From the NCBI RefSeq assembly GCF_013409045.1, contig NZ_JACCBT010000001.1:4650001-4714000 (forward strand): DNA of 64,000 nt. Reading direction: 5' to 3'. A program made the translations under genes and the position numbers. Below the pieces are notes generated by a model, which saw only the letters and a list, made by a program, of their open reading frames with translations, was not told the DNA's origin and made no database searches. This document shows positions 52,266-61,077 of this stretch, piece after piece. Every line of letters begins with the position of its first letter. The stretch's first letter is position 1. This DNA is from Actinomadura citrea (lineage in GTDB: Bacteria > Actinomycetota > Actinomycetes > Streptosporangiales > Streptosporangiaceae).

Positions 52266-52490
52266 TCAGTCGCGGCGGCGCCGGCGGTGACTGGTGTCGC
52301 AGAACGGGTACGTGCGGCTGCGGCGGCACGCGCACAGCGCGACCAGCCACCGGTCCGACACCGCCGTCGACCCGTCCTCCAGCACGACCTCCACCGGGCC
52401 CTCCACCAGCACCGGGCCGCCCGGCACGATCCGCACCCGCCGCCGCTCCCGCCCGCCCGAGGCCTCAGGCGGCCCACCGGTCGCGTTCAT
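52266..52490 (-). CDS. CDGSH iron-sulphur protein
   Basis: This 74-residue protein has the CDGSH-type cluster motif: CACRRSRTYPFCDTSH, i.e. C-x-C ... C-D-x-S-H, which binds a [2Fe-2S] cluster through three Cys and one His. A VPGGPVLVEGPVEVVLEDG strand segment precedes it, and the tail is a run of arginines. The final His is in CDTSH. It overlaps the end of the methyltransferase gene by 26 bases and is the last gene of a four-gene operon. Confidence 0.88.
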   Translation of the reverse strand: MNATGGPPEASGGRERRRVRIVPGGPVLVEGPVEVVLEDGSTAVSDRWLVALCACRRSRTYPFCDTSHRRRRRD

Positions 52491-53166
52491 CGCTCGCCTC
52501 CTCCCCGATCCGGTCGGCGCGCACCACGACCAGGTCCTCGTGCCGCTGCCCGTCCATCAGCAGGCCGCGCGCCCGCAGCCCGTCCGCGCGGCGCCGCATC
52601 ACCGGACCGAACGGCTCGCGGTGCCGCGCCACCACCGACGCCCGCATCCCCGCGCGGCGCAGCCCCACCAGCGTCGCCGCGACCCCGTTCAGCGCCGAAT
52701 GCACCACCAGCAGCGTCCCCGACGGCGACAGATGCCGGGGGGCCTGCGCGCAGATCCGGTCCAGCAGCACCCGGCCGTCCAGGCCCGCCTCCCACGCCCG
52801 CGCCCGGCCCCGCACCGACGCCGGGTCGACGTCCCCGGCCACGTACGGGGGGTTGGCGACGATCACGTCGAACTCCTGTCCGGCGACGGGCATGAACATG
52901 TCCCCGCGCAGCACCCGCACCGGCAGCCCCCGCATCCGCGCGTTCACCCGCGCCGCCAGCACCGCCTGCGCCGAGGCGTCCACCGCGACGACCTCGCAGC
53001 CGGCCCGCGCCGCGGCCAGCGCCACCGCGCCCGTCCCGGTGCCGAGCTCCAGGACCCGCGCCCCCGGCGGTGCCCCCGCCCGCGCCAGCGACGCCAGCAG
53101 CGCCCGCGTCAGCAGTGAGGTGTCGGCCTGCGGCCGGTACACGCCCGGCGGCCTGAACAGCAGCAT
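52465..53166 (-). CDS. HemK/PrmC-like methyltransferase
   Basis: This 233-residue protein has motif I ARVLELGTGTGAVALAAARA and the glutamine-methyltransferase motif NPPY in DVIVANPPYVAGDV, the hallmark of HemK/PrmC/MTQ2 enzymes that methylate Gln or Asn (in release factors or other targets). The N-terminal recognition domain of PrmC is absent. ATG 53166 has GGAGGG upstream. It is followed by the CDGSH gene with overlap and preceded by the diiron gene, so all may modify one substrate. Confidence 0.87.
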   Translation of the reverse strand: MLLFRPPGVYRPQADTSLLTRALLASLARAGAPPGARVLELGTGTGAVALAAARAGCEVVAVDASAQAVLAARVNARMRGLPVRVLRGDMFMPVAGQEFDVIVANPPYVAGDVDPASVRGRARAWEAGLDGRVLLDRICAQAPRHLSPSGTLLVVHSALNGVAATLVGLRRAGMRASVVARHREPFGPVMRRRADGLRARGLLMDGQRHEDLVVVRADRIGEEASDERDRWAA

Positions 53167-53183
53167 CGCCCGCCCTCCCCCGA

Positions 53184-54404
53184 TCATCCGGCCACCGGCG
53201 CGGCCGCCCGCGCGTCGCTCATCGCCACGGCGAGCGGGCGCCGCAGCGCCGAGCGGCCCGCCCGCCAGCACCCCAGCAGGTGGTCGCCCAGCCGGTCCTC
53301 CAGCAGGCCCGTCGCGCGCACGCCCAGCACCACGTCCCCGGCCAGGCCCGGCTCGGCCGCCAGCAGCCCGCCGATCACCTCGTGGCGCAGCACCTGCTCG
53401 TGGACGGCGTCGGCCTCGATGTGCTCGGTGTGGAACAGCAGGGCGCGCGGGCCGGCGCCCAGCCGCTCCAGCGCCCGCGCCATCCGCCCCGCCGACGGCG
53501 CCGTGGTGATCTCCGCCGCCGCGAAATGCCCCACCAGGGCGGCCCGCAGCGACCGGTGCAACCCGAACAGCGACATCATGTTCACCGTCGCCAGCACCAC
53601 CGCCGGCGCCGCGTCCACGTACGCGCCGTAGGACGGGTCCAGCCCCAGGTCGTCCAGCAGATCGGCGTACAGGCCCTGGTGCGTCATCTCCGCACGGCCG
53701 CCGCCGAACTCGTCGTTCTCCACCGCCACCAGCGCCGCCTTGGCCCGCCCCCGCAACCGCGGGATCACCCACGCGTGCGGGTCGGCCTCCTTCAGGTGGT
53801 ACACCGACCGCAGCGCCGCGTACTCGCGCATCTGCCCCCAGGTGCCCTCGTCGCGCAGATGGTGGGAGACGCCGCGCGCGTCCACCGGCTCGACCAGCAG
53901 CTCCTCAAGCGCCCCCTGCACGTCCCGGGCCGCCTCCGGGCCGCCCGCGCGCCCCGCGTCGCGGCGCAGCGCCGCCAGGAACACCGCCTCCATCGCCCCG
54001 CGCAGCCGCAGCAGCCCCGGATCCCACTCCCAGTCCGGGTCCACTCCCGCGAACCCCTGGTAGTGCAGCTCGTAGCAGGTGTGCAGCGCCAGCTGCAGGT
54101 CCTCCCCGTAGGGGTCGCAGAACCGCGCCTCGGCGACCAGGCCGGCGATCTCCGGGATCTCCGGCGGGTCGTCGTGGAGGGGGCCCGGGCGCGGACCCGA
54201 GGCCAGGACGGCCGCCACGGCCCGCGACAGCGGCCCGCGCGGCGCCGGGAGCACCGGGGCCCGGTCCGCGCGCGCCCGCACGGGACCGAGCGCCGGTCCG
54301 GATCCGTGGCCGGACGCGGAGCCCGGCGCGGGGCCGGCCACACGTCCGGTCCCCGGGCCGGGCTCGAAACCGCGAGAGGGCGGTCGATCCTGGTGAACGG
54401 TCAT
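53184..54404 (-). CDS. Haem-oxygenase-fold iron-containing redox enzyme
   Basis: This is a 406-residue protein of the iron-containing redox enzyme family (haem-oxygenase-like diiron oxidases). Candidate metal ligands are in helices with CYELHYQGFAG, VENDEFGGGRAEMTH and TEHIEADAVHEQVLRHEV, matching the Glu/His pattern of the family. The first ~80 residues are low-complexity. Relatives oxidise or cleave small molecules using O2. ATG 54404 is behind GGAGGAG; it lies 13 bases after the GCS2-like gene. Confidence 0.88.
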   Translation of the reverse strand: MTVHQDRPPSRGFEPGPGTGRVAGPAPGSASGHGSGPALGPVRARADRAPVLPAPRGPLSRAVAAVLASGPRPGPLHDDPPEIPEIAGLVAEARFCDPYGEDLQLALHTCYELHYQGFAGVDPDWEWDPGLLRLRGAMEAVFLAALRRDAGRAGGPEAARDVQGALEELLVEPVDARGVSHHLRDEGTWGQMREYAALRSVYHLKEADPHAWVIPRLRGRAKAALVAVENDEFGGGRAEMTHQGLYADLLDDLGLDPSYGAYVDAAPAVVLATVNMMSLFGLHRSLRAALVGHFAAAEITTAPSAGRMARALERLGAGPRALLFHTEHIEADAVHEQVLRHEVIGGLLAAEPGLAGDVVLGVRATGLLEDRLGDHLLGCWRAGRSALRRPLAVAMSDARAAAPVAG

Positions 54405-54417
54405 ATCTCCTCCGTCG

Positions 54418-55728
54418 TCAAGGGGCGTCCGGCTCCGGTACCCGCTCACCCGCGTCCCATACGCCCGGTTTCTCCCCTGGCGTCGCACCGGACGGCCCCC
54501 CGGTCCCCTCGGCGGGGCCGCCCCACGGCCCTCCCGCCCCGCCCGCACCCCCGCCCGTCGCGCCGTCGGTCCCGTCGTCCGGTCCCGCGGCCGCGGCCAG
54601 GCCGCCGGACTCGGTCACCCGGACCAGCATGTCCACCACCGCGCGCGGACCGCCCCGCCGCGCCGCGCGGCGCTGCCGGTCCGCGCCCGTCCCCGCGCGG
54701 CGCACGCCCTCCACCAGCGCGAACACGGCGTCCAGGTCACCGGCCTCCTCCAGGGCCGGGGCCGCGCGGGCGACCAGGGCGTCCACCAGCCGCCACGCCG
54801 GGACGGCCCGCCCCGACACCGGGTCCACCATCGCGCCGTCCAGGCCGTGCCGGGCCGCGTTCCACAGCGCCGCCGCGCACACCTGCCCGTCCGCCCGCGG
54901 CGCCTCCCGGCCCGCCGCCAGGTCCGCCAGCGCGGCGCCGACCAGGCCCCGCACCAGCGCGGCCTGCAGCACCGCCTCGTCCGCGGTCGCCGCGGCGTCC
55001 CCGGCCCGCACCTCCACCGTCGGCCACCGCGGCGACGGCCGCGCCAGCCAGAACGTCATCGCCCCGTCCACCAGCGCGCCCGACTCCACCAGCGCCGCGA
55101 CCCGCGCGTCGTAGTGGGCCGCCGACACCGACCACGGCGGCACGCCCGCCCCCGGGAACCGCGCCATCTCCATCATCCGGCGCGCCGCGTAGCGGGTGGG
55201 GCGCCCGCGGTCGAACGGCGAGTTGGCCGCCAGCGCCACCAGCACCGGCAGCCACGGCCGCAGATGGTTCACCACCGCCACCGCCGACTCCCGGTCCTGG
55301 ACGCCGACGTGCACATGGCACCCGCACGCCTGGTAGTCCTCGACCACGTCGCCGTAGGCGGACACGATCGCGGCGAACCGCTCGCCCCGCGCCGCCGGCG
55401 GCCGGCTCCCGCCCAGCACCGGCGTCCCCGACGCCACCAGCAGCGCGCCGCCCTCCCGCGCGGCCTCCGCCAGCCGCGCCCGCCCGTACCGCAGCTGCGC
55501 GCGCAGGCCCGCCAGGTCGTGGCACACCCCGGTCACCGCCTCCACCTGCGACCCCAGCAACTCGGTGTGGAACGATCCACCCGACGCCCGCCACCGGTGC
55601 GGCCCGGCTCTTTCCAGGACGTCCTCGGCGTGCGCGACGCACTCCCCCGAGACCGCGTCCACCAGCAGGAACTCCTCCTCCACCCCGAGACTGACGCCCG
55701 GCGCGTGCCCCCCAACGCCTCCGCCCAT
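54418..55728 (-). CDS. Carboxylate-amine ligase, GCS2/YbdK family
   Basis: This 436-residue glutamate-cysteine-ligase-type enzyme has SLGVEEEFLLVDAVSGECV near the start, YQACGCHVHVGVQDRESAVA, VALAANSPFDRGRPTRYAAR and TVEVRAGDAAATADEAVLQA. Such enzymes form amide bonds between a carboxylate and an amine with ATP. The C-terminal ~60 residues are a Gly/Pro-rich tail. It heads the operon with the diiron, methyltransferase and CDGSH genes and may ligate a substrate that they then modify. Confidence 0.9.
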   Translation of the reverse strand: MGGGVGGHAPGVSLGVEEEFLLVDAVSGECVAHAEDVLERAGPHRWRASGGSFHTELLGSQVEAVTGVCHDLAGLRAQLRYGRARLAEAAREGGALLVASGTPVLGGSRPPAARGERFAAIVSAYGDVVEDYQACGCHVHVGVQDRESAVAVVNHLRPWLPVLVALAANSPFDRGRPTRYAARRMMEMARFPGAGVPPWSVSAAHYDARVAALVESGALVDGAMTFWLARPSPRWPTVEVRAGDAAATADEAVLQAALVRGLVGAALADLAAGREAPRADGQVCAAALWNAARHGLDGAMVDPVSGRAVPAWRLVDALVARAAPALEEAGDLDAVFALVEGVRRAGTGADRQRRAARRGGPRAVVDMLVRVTESGGLAAAAGPDDGTDGATGGGAGGAGGPWGGPAEGTGGPSGATPGEKPGVWDAGERVPEPDAP

Positions 55729-55909
55729 GCCGAGTCCCCCTCACTCGTACAGACCCCCTCACCTCGGGGGATTCCCGCCCAGAACGTCCCCTCCCTCCCC
55801 CGCCCGAGATCCTTTACGCCGTCTCCTTCCACCGCAGTGACCGGATCGTTCCGCGTCCCGCCGCGATGATGCCTGTCCGCCGCCGCCGCGCCCGGCCAGC
55901 ATCGACCTC

Positions 55910-56503
55910 ATGAACCGAGCGCTCCTCGTCATCGACGTCCAAGAGTCCTTCCGCCGCCGCCCCAACTGGGAGGCGGTCTCGGCGCCCGACATCGCCGCCC
56001 GCGCCGCGCGCCTGGCCGCCGCCGCCCGCGCCGCCGGCGACCTGGTCGTGTGGATCCTGCACGCCGAACCGGGCTCGGGGGGCGCCTTCGACCCCGCGCT
56101 CGGCCACGTGCGCCTCATGGACGGCCTGGCCCCCGAGGCCGGCGAGCCCGTCATGACCAAGACCTCCCGCAACGCCTTCACCACCACCGGCCTGCAGCAA
56201 CTGCTCACCGAACGCGGCGTGGGCGAGGTCGCGGTCTGCGGCGTCCAGACCGAGCAGTGCTGCGAGACCACCGCCCGCCTGGCCGCCGACCTCGGCTACC
56301 GCGTCACCTTCGTCACCGACGCCACCGCCACCTTCCCCATCGAGCACCGCGACGCCCCGCCCGGCCGCGCCCTGGCCGAGATCCTCGCCGACCCCGCCAC
56401 CCTGCCCACCGACCAGATCATCGCCCGCACCGAGTACGCCCTGGCCGGACGGTTCGCCGCGATCGCCTCGCTCGACGATCTCGCGCCCGCCCCGGTAGGC
56501 TGA
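55910..56503 (+). CDS. Isochorismatase-family cysteine hydrolase
   Basis: This 197-residue protein has the catalytic triad of the family: Asp9 in LLVIDVQESF, Lys in VMTKTSRNAF, and Cys in VCGVQTEQCCETTARLAADL. The family hydrolyses amides or ethers of small molecules (nicotinamidase-like). It starts at ATG 55910 and lies 7 bases ahead of the GlxA-like regulator, with which it is probably co-transcribed. Confidence 0.9.
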   Translation: MNRALLVIDVQESFRRRPNWEAVSAPDIAARAARLAAAARAAGDLVVWILHAEPGSGGAFDPALGHVRLMDGLAPEAGEPVMTKTSRNAFTTTGLQQLLTERGVGEVAVCGVQTEQCCETTARLAADLGYRVTFVTDATATFPIEHRDAPPGRALAEILADPATLPTDQIIARTEYALAGRFAAIASLDDLAPAPVG

Positions 56504-56510
56504 CCGGATC

Positions 56511-57482
56511 GTGACCCGCGTCGTCTTCCTGCTCGTCCCCGGCCTGCACCTGCTCGACCTCGCCGGGCCCGCCCAGGTGTTCGGCACCGCCGCCGACGCC
56601 GGCCTGCCCTACCGGCTCGCCTACGTCGCCGACCACCCCGAACCCGGGGACCCGCAGGAGACCGCGCCACCTCACCCCGCCGTGCCTGCACCCGCGCCTG
56701 TGGCCGTGCACACCGCGCAGGGCGTGCCCCTCCAGGCGCCCGCCGCCTGGCCCGCCCTCACCGCAGGCGACATCGTCCTGGTCCCCGGATGGCGCTGGGG
56801 CGGCCGCGAAACCCACGCCCCGCCCGTCTCCGCCCACACCGCCCGCCGCCTGGCCGGCCACCACGCCGCGGGCGGCACCGTCGCCAGCGTCTGCGCCGGA
56901 GCGTTCGCCCTCGCCCACGCCGGGCTCCTGGACGGACGCCGCTGCACCACCCATCACGAGATCCAGGACGCCCTCGCCCGCCGCCACCCCCGCGCCACCG
57001 TCGTGCGCGACGTGCTGTACGTCACCGACGGCCGCGTCATCACCTCCGCCGGCATCGCCTCCGGCATCGACCTCGCCCTGCACTTGGTCGCCTCCCGGCA
57101 CGGACCCGGCGCCGCCGCCCGCATCGCCCGCACCATGGTCGTGTACGCGCGCCGCAACGGCGACGAACCCCAGGCCAGCGCCCTGCTGCGGCACCGCGCC
57201 CACGTCAGCGACGCCGTCCACCGCGCCCAGGACCTCATCGACGCCCGCTACGCGCGCCCCCTGCCCCTGCACACCCTGGCCGCCGAGGCCGGCGTCAGCG
57301 AACGCACCCTCACCCGCCGCTTCACCGCCGCCACGGGCCTGACCCCGCTGCGCTACCAGCAGGAACTGCGGCTGGAACACGCCGAGCACCTCATCGGGCA
57401 GGGCGCCACCACCGACACCGCCGCCCGCGCCGTCGGATTCACCGACGCCCGCATGCTGCGCCGCCTGCGCGCCCGCACCTGA
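56511..57482 (+). CDS. GlxA-family AraC regulator (DJ-1/PfpI + HTH)
   Basis: This 323-residue fusion has residues ~1-190 as a class I glutamine-amidotransferase/DJ-1-like sensor domain (VFLLVPGLHLLDLAGPAQVF; the nucleophile-elbow cysteine in VASVCAGAFALAHAGLL), and residues ~215-320 as an AraC HTH (LPLHTLAAEAGVSERTLTRR, FTAATGLTPLRYQQELRLEH). Such regulators control amine, betaine or amide catabolism; the adjacent isochorismatase-family hydrolase is a likely target. It starts at GTG 56511. Confidence 0.91.
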   Translation: MTRVVFLLVPGLHLLDLAGPAQVFGTAADAGLPYRLAYVADHPEPGDPQETAPPHPAVPAPAPVAVHTAQGVPLQAPAAWPALTAGDIVLVPGWRWGGRETHAPPVSAHTARRLAGHHAAGGTVASVCAGAFALAHAGLLDGRRCTTHHEIQDALARRHPRATVVRDVLYVTDGRVITSAGIASGIDLALHLVASRHGPGAAARIARTMVVYARRNGDEPQASALLRHRAHVSDAVHRAQDLIDARYARPLPLHTLAAEAGVSERTLTRRFTAATGLTPLRYQQELRLEHAEHLIGQGATTDTAARAVGFTDARMLRRLRART

Positions 57483-57537
57483 CCGCCCCCATCCCCACCC
57501 CGCCGCCCCGCCCCACCGGACCCGGCGGCCCGGCGGC

Positions 57538-58302
57538 TCAGCCGCGCAGCGCCACGTACGGAGCCAGCGTCAGCAGGCTCACCACCAGCGCCCCCTTCAG
57601 CGCCGCCGCTGGCACCGCCCGGGCGATCACCCACCCCGCCAGGACCCCCGCCAACTCCGGGACGCCCACCAGCGCCGCCAGCGGCCAGTCCACCGCGCCC
57701 GCCGCGACGTACCCGACCGTCCCGGCACCGGCGATCACCACCGACTGGGCCTGCGCCGCCCCCAGCGCCGACAGCACCGGCACCCCCAGCGCCACCAGCA
57801 GCGGCACGCACAGCATCGGCCCCCCGACCCCGAACATCGCGCCGCCCGCCGCCACCCCCGCACCCACCGCCGCCGTCACCGGCCACCCCGGCCCCTCCAC
57901 CGCGGGCCCCCGCCCGCCCGGGCGCCGGGCGAGCACCAGAACCGCGGTCACCGCGACCAGGGCTCCCAGCAGCACACCGAACACCCGGCCCGTCACCAGC
58001 CCGTTCAGCAGCACCCCCACCGGCGTACCGGCGACCGCACCCCCGCACAGCAGCACCGCCGTCCGCCGCGTCGGCGGCTCGCGCAGCTGCCCCGACCGCG
58101 TGTACACCACGGTGCCCAGCACGCCCGTCGCGACGTTGGTGACCAGCGCCGTGCCCGCCACCTGCGCCGGAGACAGCGGCGTCAGCGCGAACAGCCCCGC
58201 GGTGACCAGCACCCCGCCCGGCCCGACCGCCGTGATCCCGATGCCCGCCGCGACCGCCAGCAGCACCAGCCCCGCCGCAACGCCCGGCTCCAGCCCCGTC
58301 AC
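57538..58302 (-). CDS. TauE/SafE family permease
   Basis: This is a 254-residue membrane protein with seven or eight helices and two TauE/SafE repeats: GIGITAVGPGGVLVTAGLFA and GGAMFGVGGPMLCVPLLVAL carry the conserved Gly-rich motif in each half. The family exports sulphite, sulphoacetate or similar anions. The transcript runs toward the GlxA gene (convergent). The substrate cannot be assigned. Confidence 0.87.
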   Translation of the reverse strand: MTGLEPGVAAGLVLLAVAAGIGITAVGPGGVLVTAGLFALTPLSPAQVAGTALVTNVATGVLGTVVYTRSGQLREPPTRRTAVLLCGGAVAGTPVGVLLNGLVTGRVFGVLLGALVAVTAVLVLARRPGGRGPAVEGPGWPVTAAVGAGVAAGGAMFGVGGPMLCVPLLVALGVPVLSALGAAQAQSVVIAGAGTVGYVAAGAVDWPLAALVGVPELAGVLAGWVIARAVPAAALKGALVVSLLTLAPYVALRG

Positions 58303-58529
58303 CGGCCCGGCCGCCCGGCGTGCGGCCCCCCGCCCCGCGGCGGCGTTCCGCGGAACGCCCCGAGCCGGTGTGGAGTACCCATCCTCGACATTGTGCGAGC
58401 TCCCGCCCGCCGGTCAACACCGCCACCAGGTGAGCCGCGATCAAGGCGGCCCGCGCGCCGCCACGGGTCTGGGATGCTGCTGTGCGGACGGACACCCGTC
58501 CACCAGGACACCCGGGCAGCGGAGGAACC

Positions 58530-58880
58530 GTGCGCTACGTGCTGATGATCTGCAGCGACGAGACCGCCGGCACCGATCCCGAGCAGGCCGCCGCCACCGG
58601 CTGCGGCGGCTGGTCGCAGGAGATGGCGCGGCGCGGCGTCATCCGCGGCGGCGCCGGGCTCGCGCCCAGCGACCAGGCCACCACCGTCAAGGTCCGCGGC
58701 GACGAGGTGCTGCTCACCGACGGTCCGTTCGCCGAGACCAAGGACCAGATCGGCGGGTTCTCCCTCATCGAGTGCGGCGGGCTGCAGGAGGCCATCGAGA
58801 TCGCCTCCCGCCACCCGTGGGCCGCCCTCGGCCAGATCGAGATCCGCCCGGTCGAGGAACCGGGCCCCGCGACGACGTGA
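58530..58880 (+). CDS. YCII/DGPF-domain protein
   Basis: This 116-residue YCII-related protein has the DGPF signature LLTDGPFAETKDQIGGFSLI and the strand VRYVLMICSDE. DGPF proteins are the invariable partners of ECF42-type sigma factors. GTG 58530 is preceded by GGAGGAA, and the stop overlaps the sigma-factor GTG (GTGA), so the two are translated together. Its molecular activity is unknown. Confidence 0.9.
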   Translation: MRYVLMICSDETAGTDPEQAAATGCGGWSQEMARRGVIRGGAGLAPSDQATTVKVRGDEVLLTDGPFAETKDQIGGFSLIECGGLQEAIEIASRHPWAALGQIEIRPVEEPGPATT

Positions 58881-60169
58881 CCGCCGCCCCCTCGCCCCAG
58901 CCGCCTGCGACCGCTCGAACGGGCGCCGCCGACGCCGTCGCGCGGGCCTTCCGGGCCGAATGGGGCCAGGTCGTGGCCACCCTGATCCGGGTGACCGGCG
59001 ACTGGGACCTGGCCGAGGAGTGCGCCCAGGACGCCTTCGCCGCGGCGCTGGAACGCTGGCCGCGCGACGGCGTCCCGGCCCGGCCCGGCGCCTGGCTGAC
59101 CACCGCCGCCCGCAACCGCGCCGTGGACCGGCTGCGCCGCGACGCCGCCGGCGCCCGCAAGCTCGCCCAGGCCGCCCGCACCGCCGGACCGCCCCCGCGG
59201 CCCGAACCGGACGCCTTCGGCGACGACCGGCTGCGGCTGATGTTCACCTGCTGCCACCCCGCGCTGCGCCTCGACGCCCGCGTCGCCCTCACCCTGCGCA
59301 CCCTCGCCGGCCTCACCACCGGCGAGATCGCCCGCGCGTTCCTGGTCGAGGAGCCCGCGATGTCCAAACGGATCACCCGCGCCAAACGCAAGATCCGCGA
59401 CGCGGGCATCCCCTACCGCGTCCCGCCGCCCGACCTGCTGCCCGAACGCACCACCGCCGTCCTCGGCGTGCTGTACCTGCTGTTCAACGAGGGCTACGGC
59501 GCCACCGGCGGCGGCGCGCTGCAGCGCCGTGCGCTGTGCGGGGAGGCGATCGGCCTCGCCCGGCTGCTGGCCTCGCTGCTGCCCGCCGAGCCCGAGGCGC
59601 GCGGCCTGCTGGCGCTGATGCTGCTGCACGACGCCCGCGCCGCCGCCCGCACCGACGCGGCCGGCGCGCTGGTCACCCTGGAGCACCAGGACCGCTCCCG
59701 CTGGGACGCCGCCGAGATCGCCGAGGGCGTCGCCCTGCTGGAGGACGCCCTGCGCCCCGCGCCCGGCCGTCCCCCGCCCGGCCCCTACCAGGTGCAGGCC
59801 GCCATCGCGGCCTGCCACGCCACCGCGCCCGACGCCGCCGCCACCGACTGGTCCCAGATCGCCGTGCTGTACGAACTGCTCGCGGGGCTGGTCCCCTCAC
59901 CGGTGGTGCGGCTGAACCGGGCGGTCGCGGTCGGGATGGCCGACGGCCCCGCCGCCGGACTGGAACTGGTCGGGGACCTGGAGCGCTCCGGCGCCCTGGA
60001 CGGCTATCACCTGCTGCCCGCCACCCGCGCCGACCTGCTGCGCCGCATGGGCCGCGACACCGAGGCCGCCGCCGCCTACCGCGCCGCGCTGGACCTGGTC
60101 GCCAACGACGCCGAGCGCCGCCACCTCGCCCGCCGCCTCGCCGAGATCACCCCGCACGGGTCCGGCTGA
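58877..60169 (+). CDS. ECF42-type sigma factor with C-terminal TPR-like domain
   Basis: This 430-residue sigma factor is far larger than ordinary ECFs. Region 2 is LIRVTGDWDLAEECAQDAFA and PARPGAWLTTAARNRAVDRL, and region 4 is VALTLRTLAGLTTGEIARAF and LVEEPAMSKRITRAKRKIRD. The remaining ~230 residues form helical, TPR-like repeats (VVRLNRAVAVGMADGPAAGL; TEAAAAYRAALDLVANDAER). The paired DGPF gene and large C-terminal domain are the defining features of ECF42, which works without an anti-sigma factor. The downstream hydrolase could be a target. Confidence 0.93.
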   Translation: MTAAPSPQPPATARTGAADAVARAFRAEWGQVVATLIRVTGDWDLAEECAQDAFAAALERWPRDGVPARPGAWLTTAARNRAVDRLRRDAAGARKLAQAARTAGPPPRPEPDAFGDDRLRLMFTCCHPALRLDARVALTLRTLAGLTTGEIARAFLVEEPAMSKRITRAKRKIRDAGIPYRVPPPDLLPERTTAVLGVLYLLFNEGYGATGGGALQRRALCGEAIGLARLLASLLPAEPEARGLLALMLLHDARAAARTDAAGALVTLEHQDRSRWDAAEIAEGVALLEDALRPAPGRPPPGPYQVQAAIAACHATAPDAAATDWSQIAVLYELLAGLVPSPVVRLNRAVAVGMADGPAAGLELVGDLERSGALDGYHLLPATRADLLRRMGRDTEAAAAYRAALDLVANDAERRHLARRLAEITPHGSG

Positions 60170-60263
60170 AAAACGTTCGCGCGGAGGTGTCCGTCGCGGC
60201 GCGGCGCGTTCGTCGGTGGGACGAACGGCCGCACAAAGCCGGCCACCTGGGAAGGAACCCTTC

Positions 60264-61055
60264 ATGGACACCACGCACTCCAAGGACGGCACCCGCATCG
60301 CCATCGACCGGACCGGTGAGGGACCCGCCCTGATCCATGTCGGCGGCGCCCTCAACGACCGCGGCTCCGGTGCCGCGCTCGCCGGGCTGCTGGCCCCGCA
60401 CCGCACCGTCCTCACCTACGACCGCCGGGGACGCGGCGACAGCGGCGACACCCCTCCCTACGCCGTCGAGCGGGAGATCGAGGACCTGGCCGCCGTCATC
60501 GAGGCCGCCGGCGGGTCCGCCGCGGTGTACGGGATGTCGTCCGGCGCGGTCCTGGCGCTGCGCGCCGCCGCGCAGGGCCTGCCCATCACCGGGCTCGCGC
60601 TGTTCGAGCCGCCCTTCAACCCCGCCCACGACGACCGCCTCACCCGCGCCCGCGCCTACAACACCGAGCTGACCGGCATGCTGGCCGACGGGCGCCGCGG
60701 GGACGCCCTCGCCCTGTTCATGACCGCCGTCGGGATGCCGGAGGAGATGGTCCGCCAGATGCGGGGCGCGCCGATGTGGCCCGCGATGGAGGCGCTCGCG
60801 CCCACCCTCGCCTACGACTCGGCCGTCATGGACGACGCCGCCACGGGCGCCGAGCTGCCGGAGGACCTGCTCGCAGGCGTCACCGTCCCGACCCTGGTGC
60901 TGGACGGCGGCGACAGCCCCGCCTGGATGCGCGACATCGCCCGCCGCACCGCCGCGCTCCTGCCCGCCGGGACGCACCGCACCCTGGACGGCCAGACCCA
61001 CGACGTCGACCCCGCCGCGCTCGCCCCCGCCCTGGCCGGGTTCCTCACCGGCTGA
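60264..61055 (+). CDS. Alpha/beta hydrolase
   Basis: This 263-residue hydrolase has the nucleophile elbow AVYGMSSGAVLALRAA (GxSxG), a catalytic acid in LVLDGGDSPAW, and the histidine in DGQTHDVDP. The oxyanion-loop region has LIHVGGALNDRGS. ATG 60264 has GGGAAGGA at good spacing. It lies just downstream of the ECF42/DGPF pair on the same strand. Substrate unknown. Confidence 0.88.
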   Translation: MDTTHSKDGTRIAIDRTGEGPALIHVGGALNDRGSGAALAGLLAPHRTVLTYDRRGRGDSGDTPPYAVEREIEDLAAVIEAAGGSAAVYGMSSGAVLALRAAAQGLPITGLALFEPPFNPAHDDRLTRARAYNTELTGMLADGRRGDALALFMTAVGMPEEMVRQMRGAPMWPAMEALAPTLAYDSAVMDDAATGAELPEDLLAGVTVPTLVLDGGDSPAWMRDIARRTAALLPAGTHRTLDGQTHDVDPAALAPALAGFLTG

Positions 61056-61077
61056 GCCGTCCGGAGCGCGGGCCCGG

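Noticed and set aside
56789..58876. N-terminal 696 codons of a plus-strand frame that ends as the ECF42 sigma factor
   Set aside because: Only the part after GTG 58877 resembles a protein; the upstream portion is read out of frame through the GlxA gene and antisense to the TauE gene.
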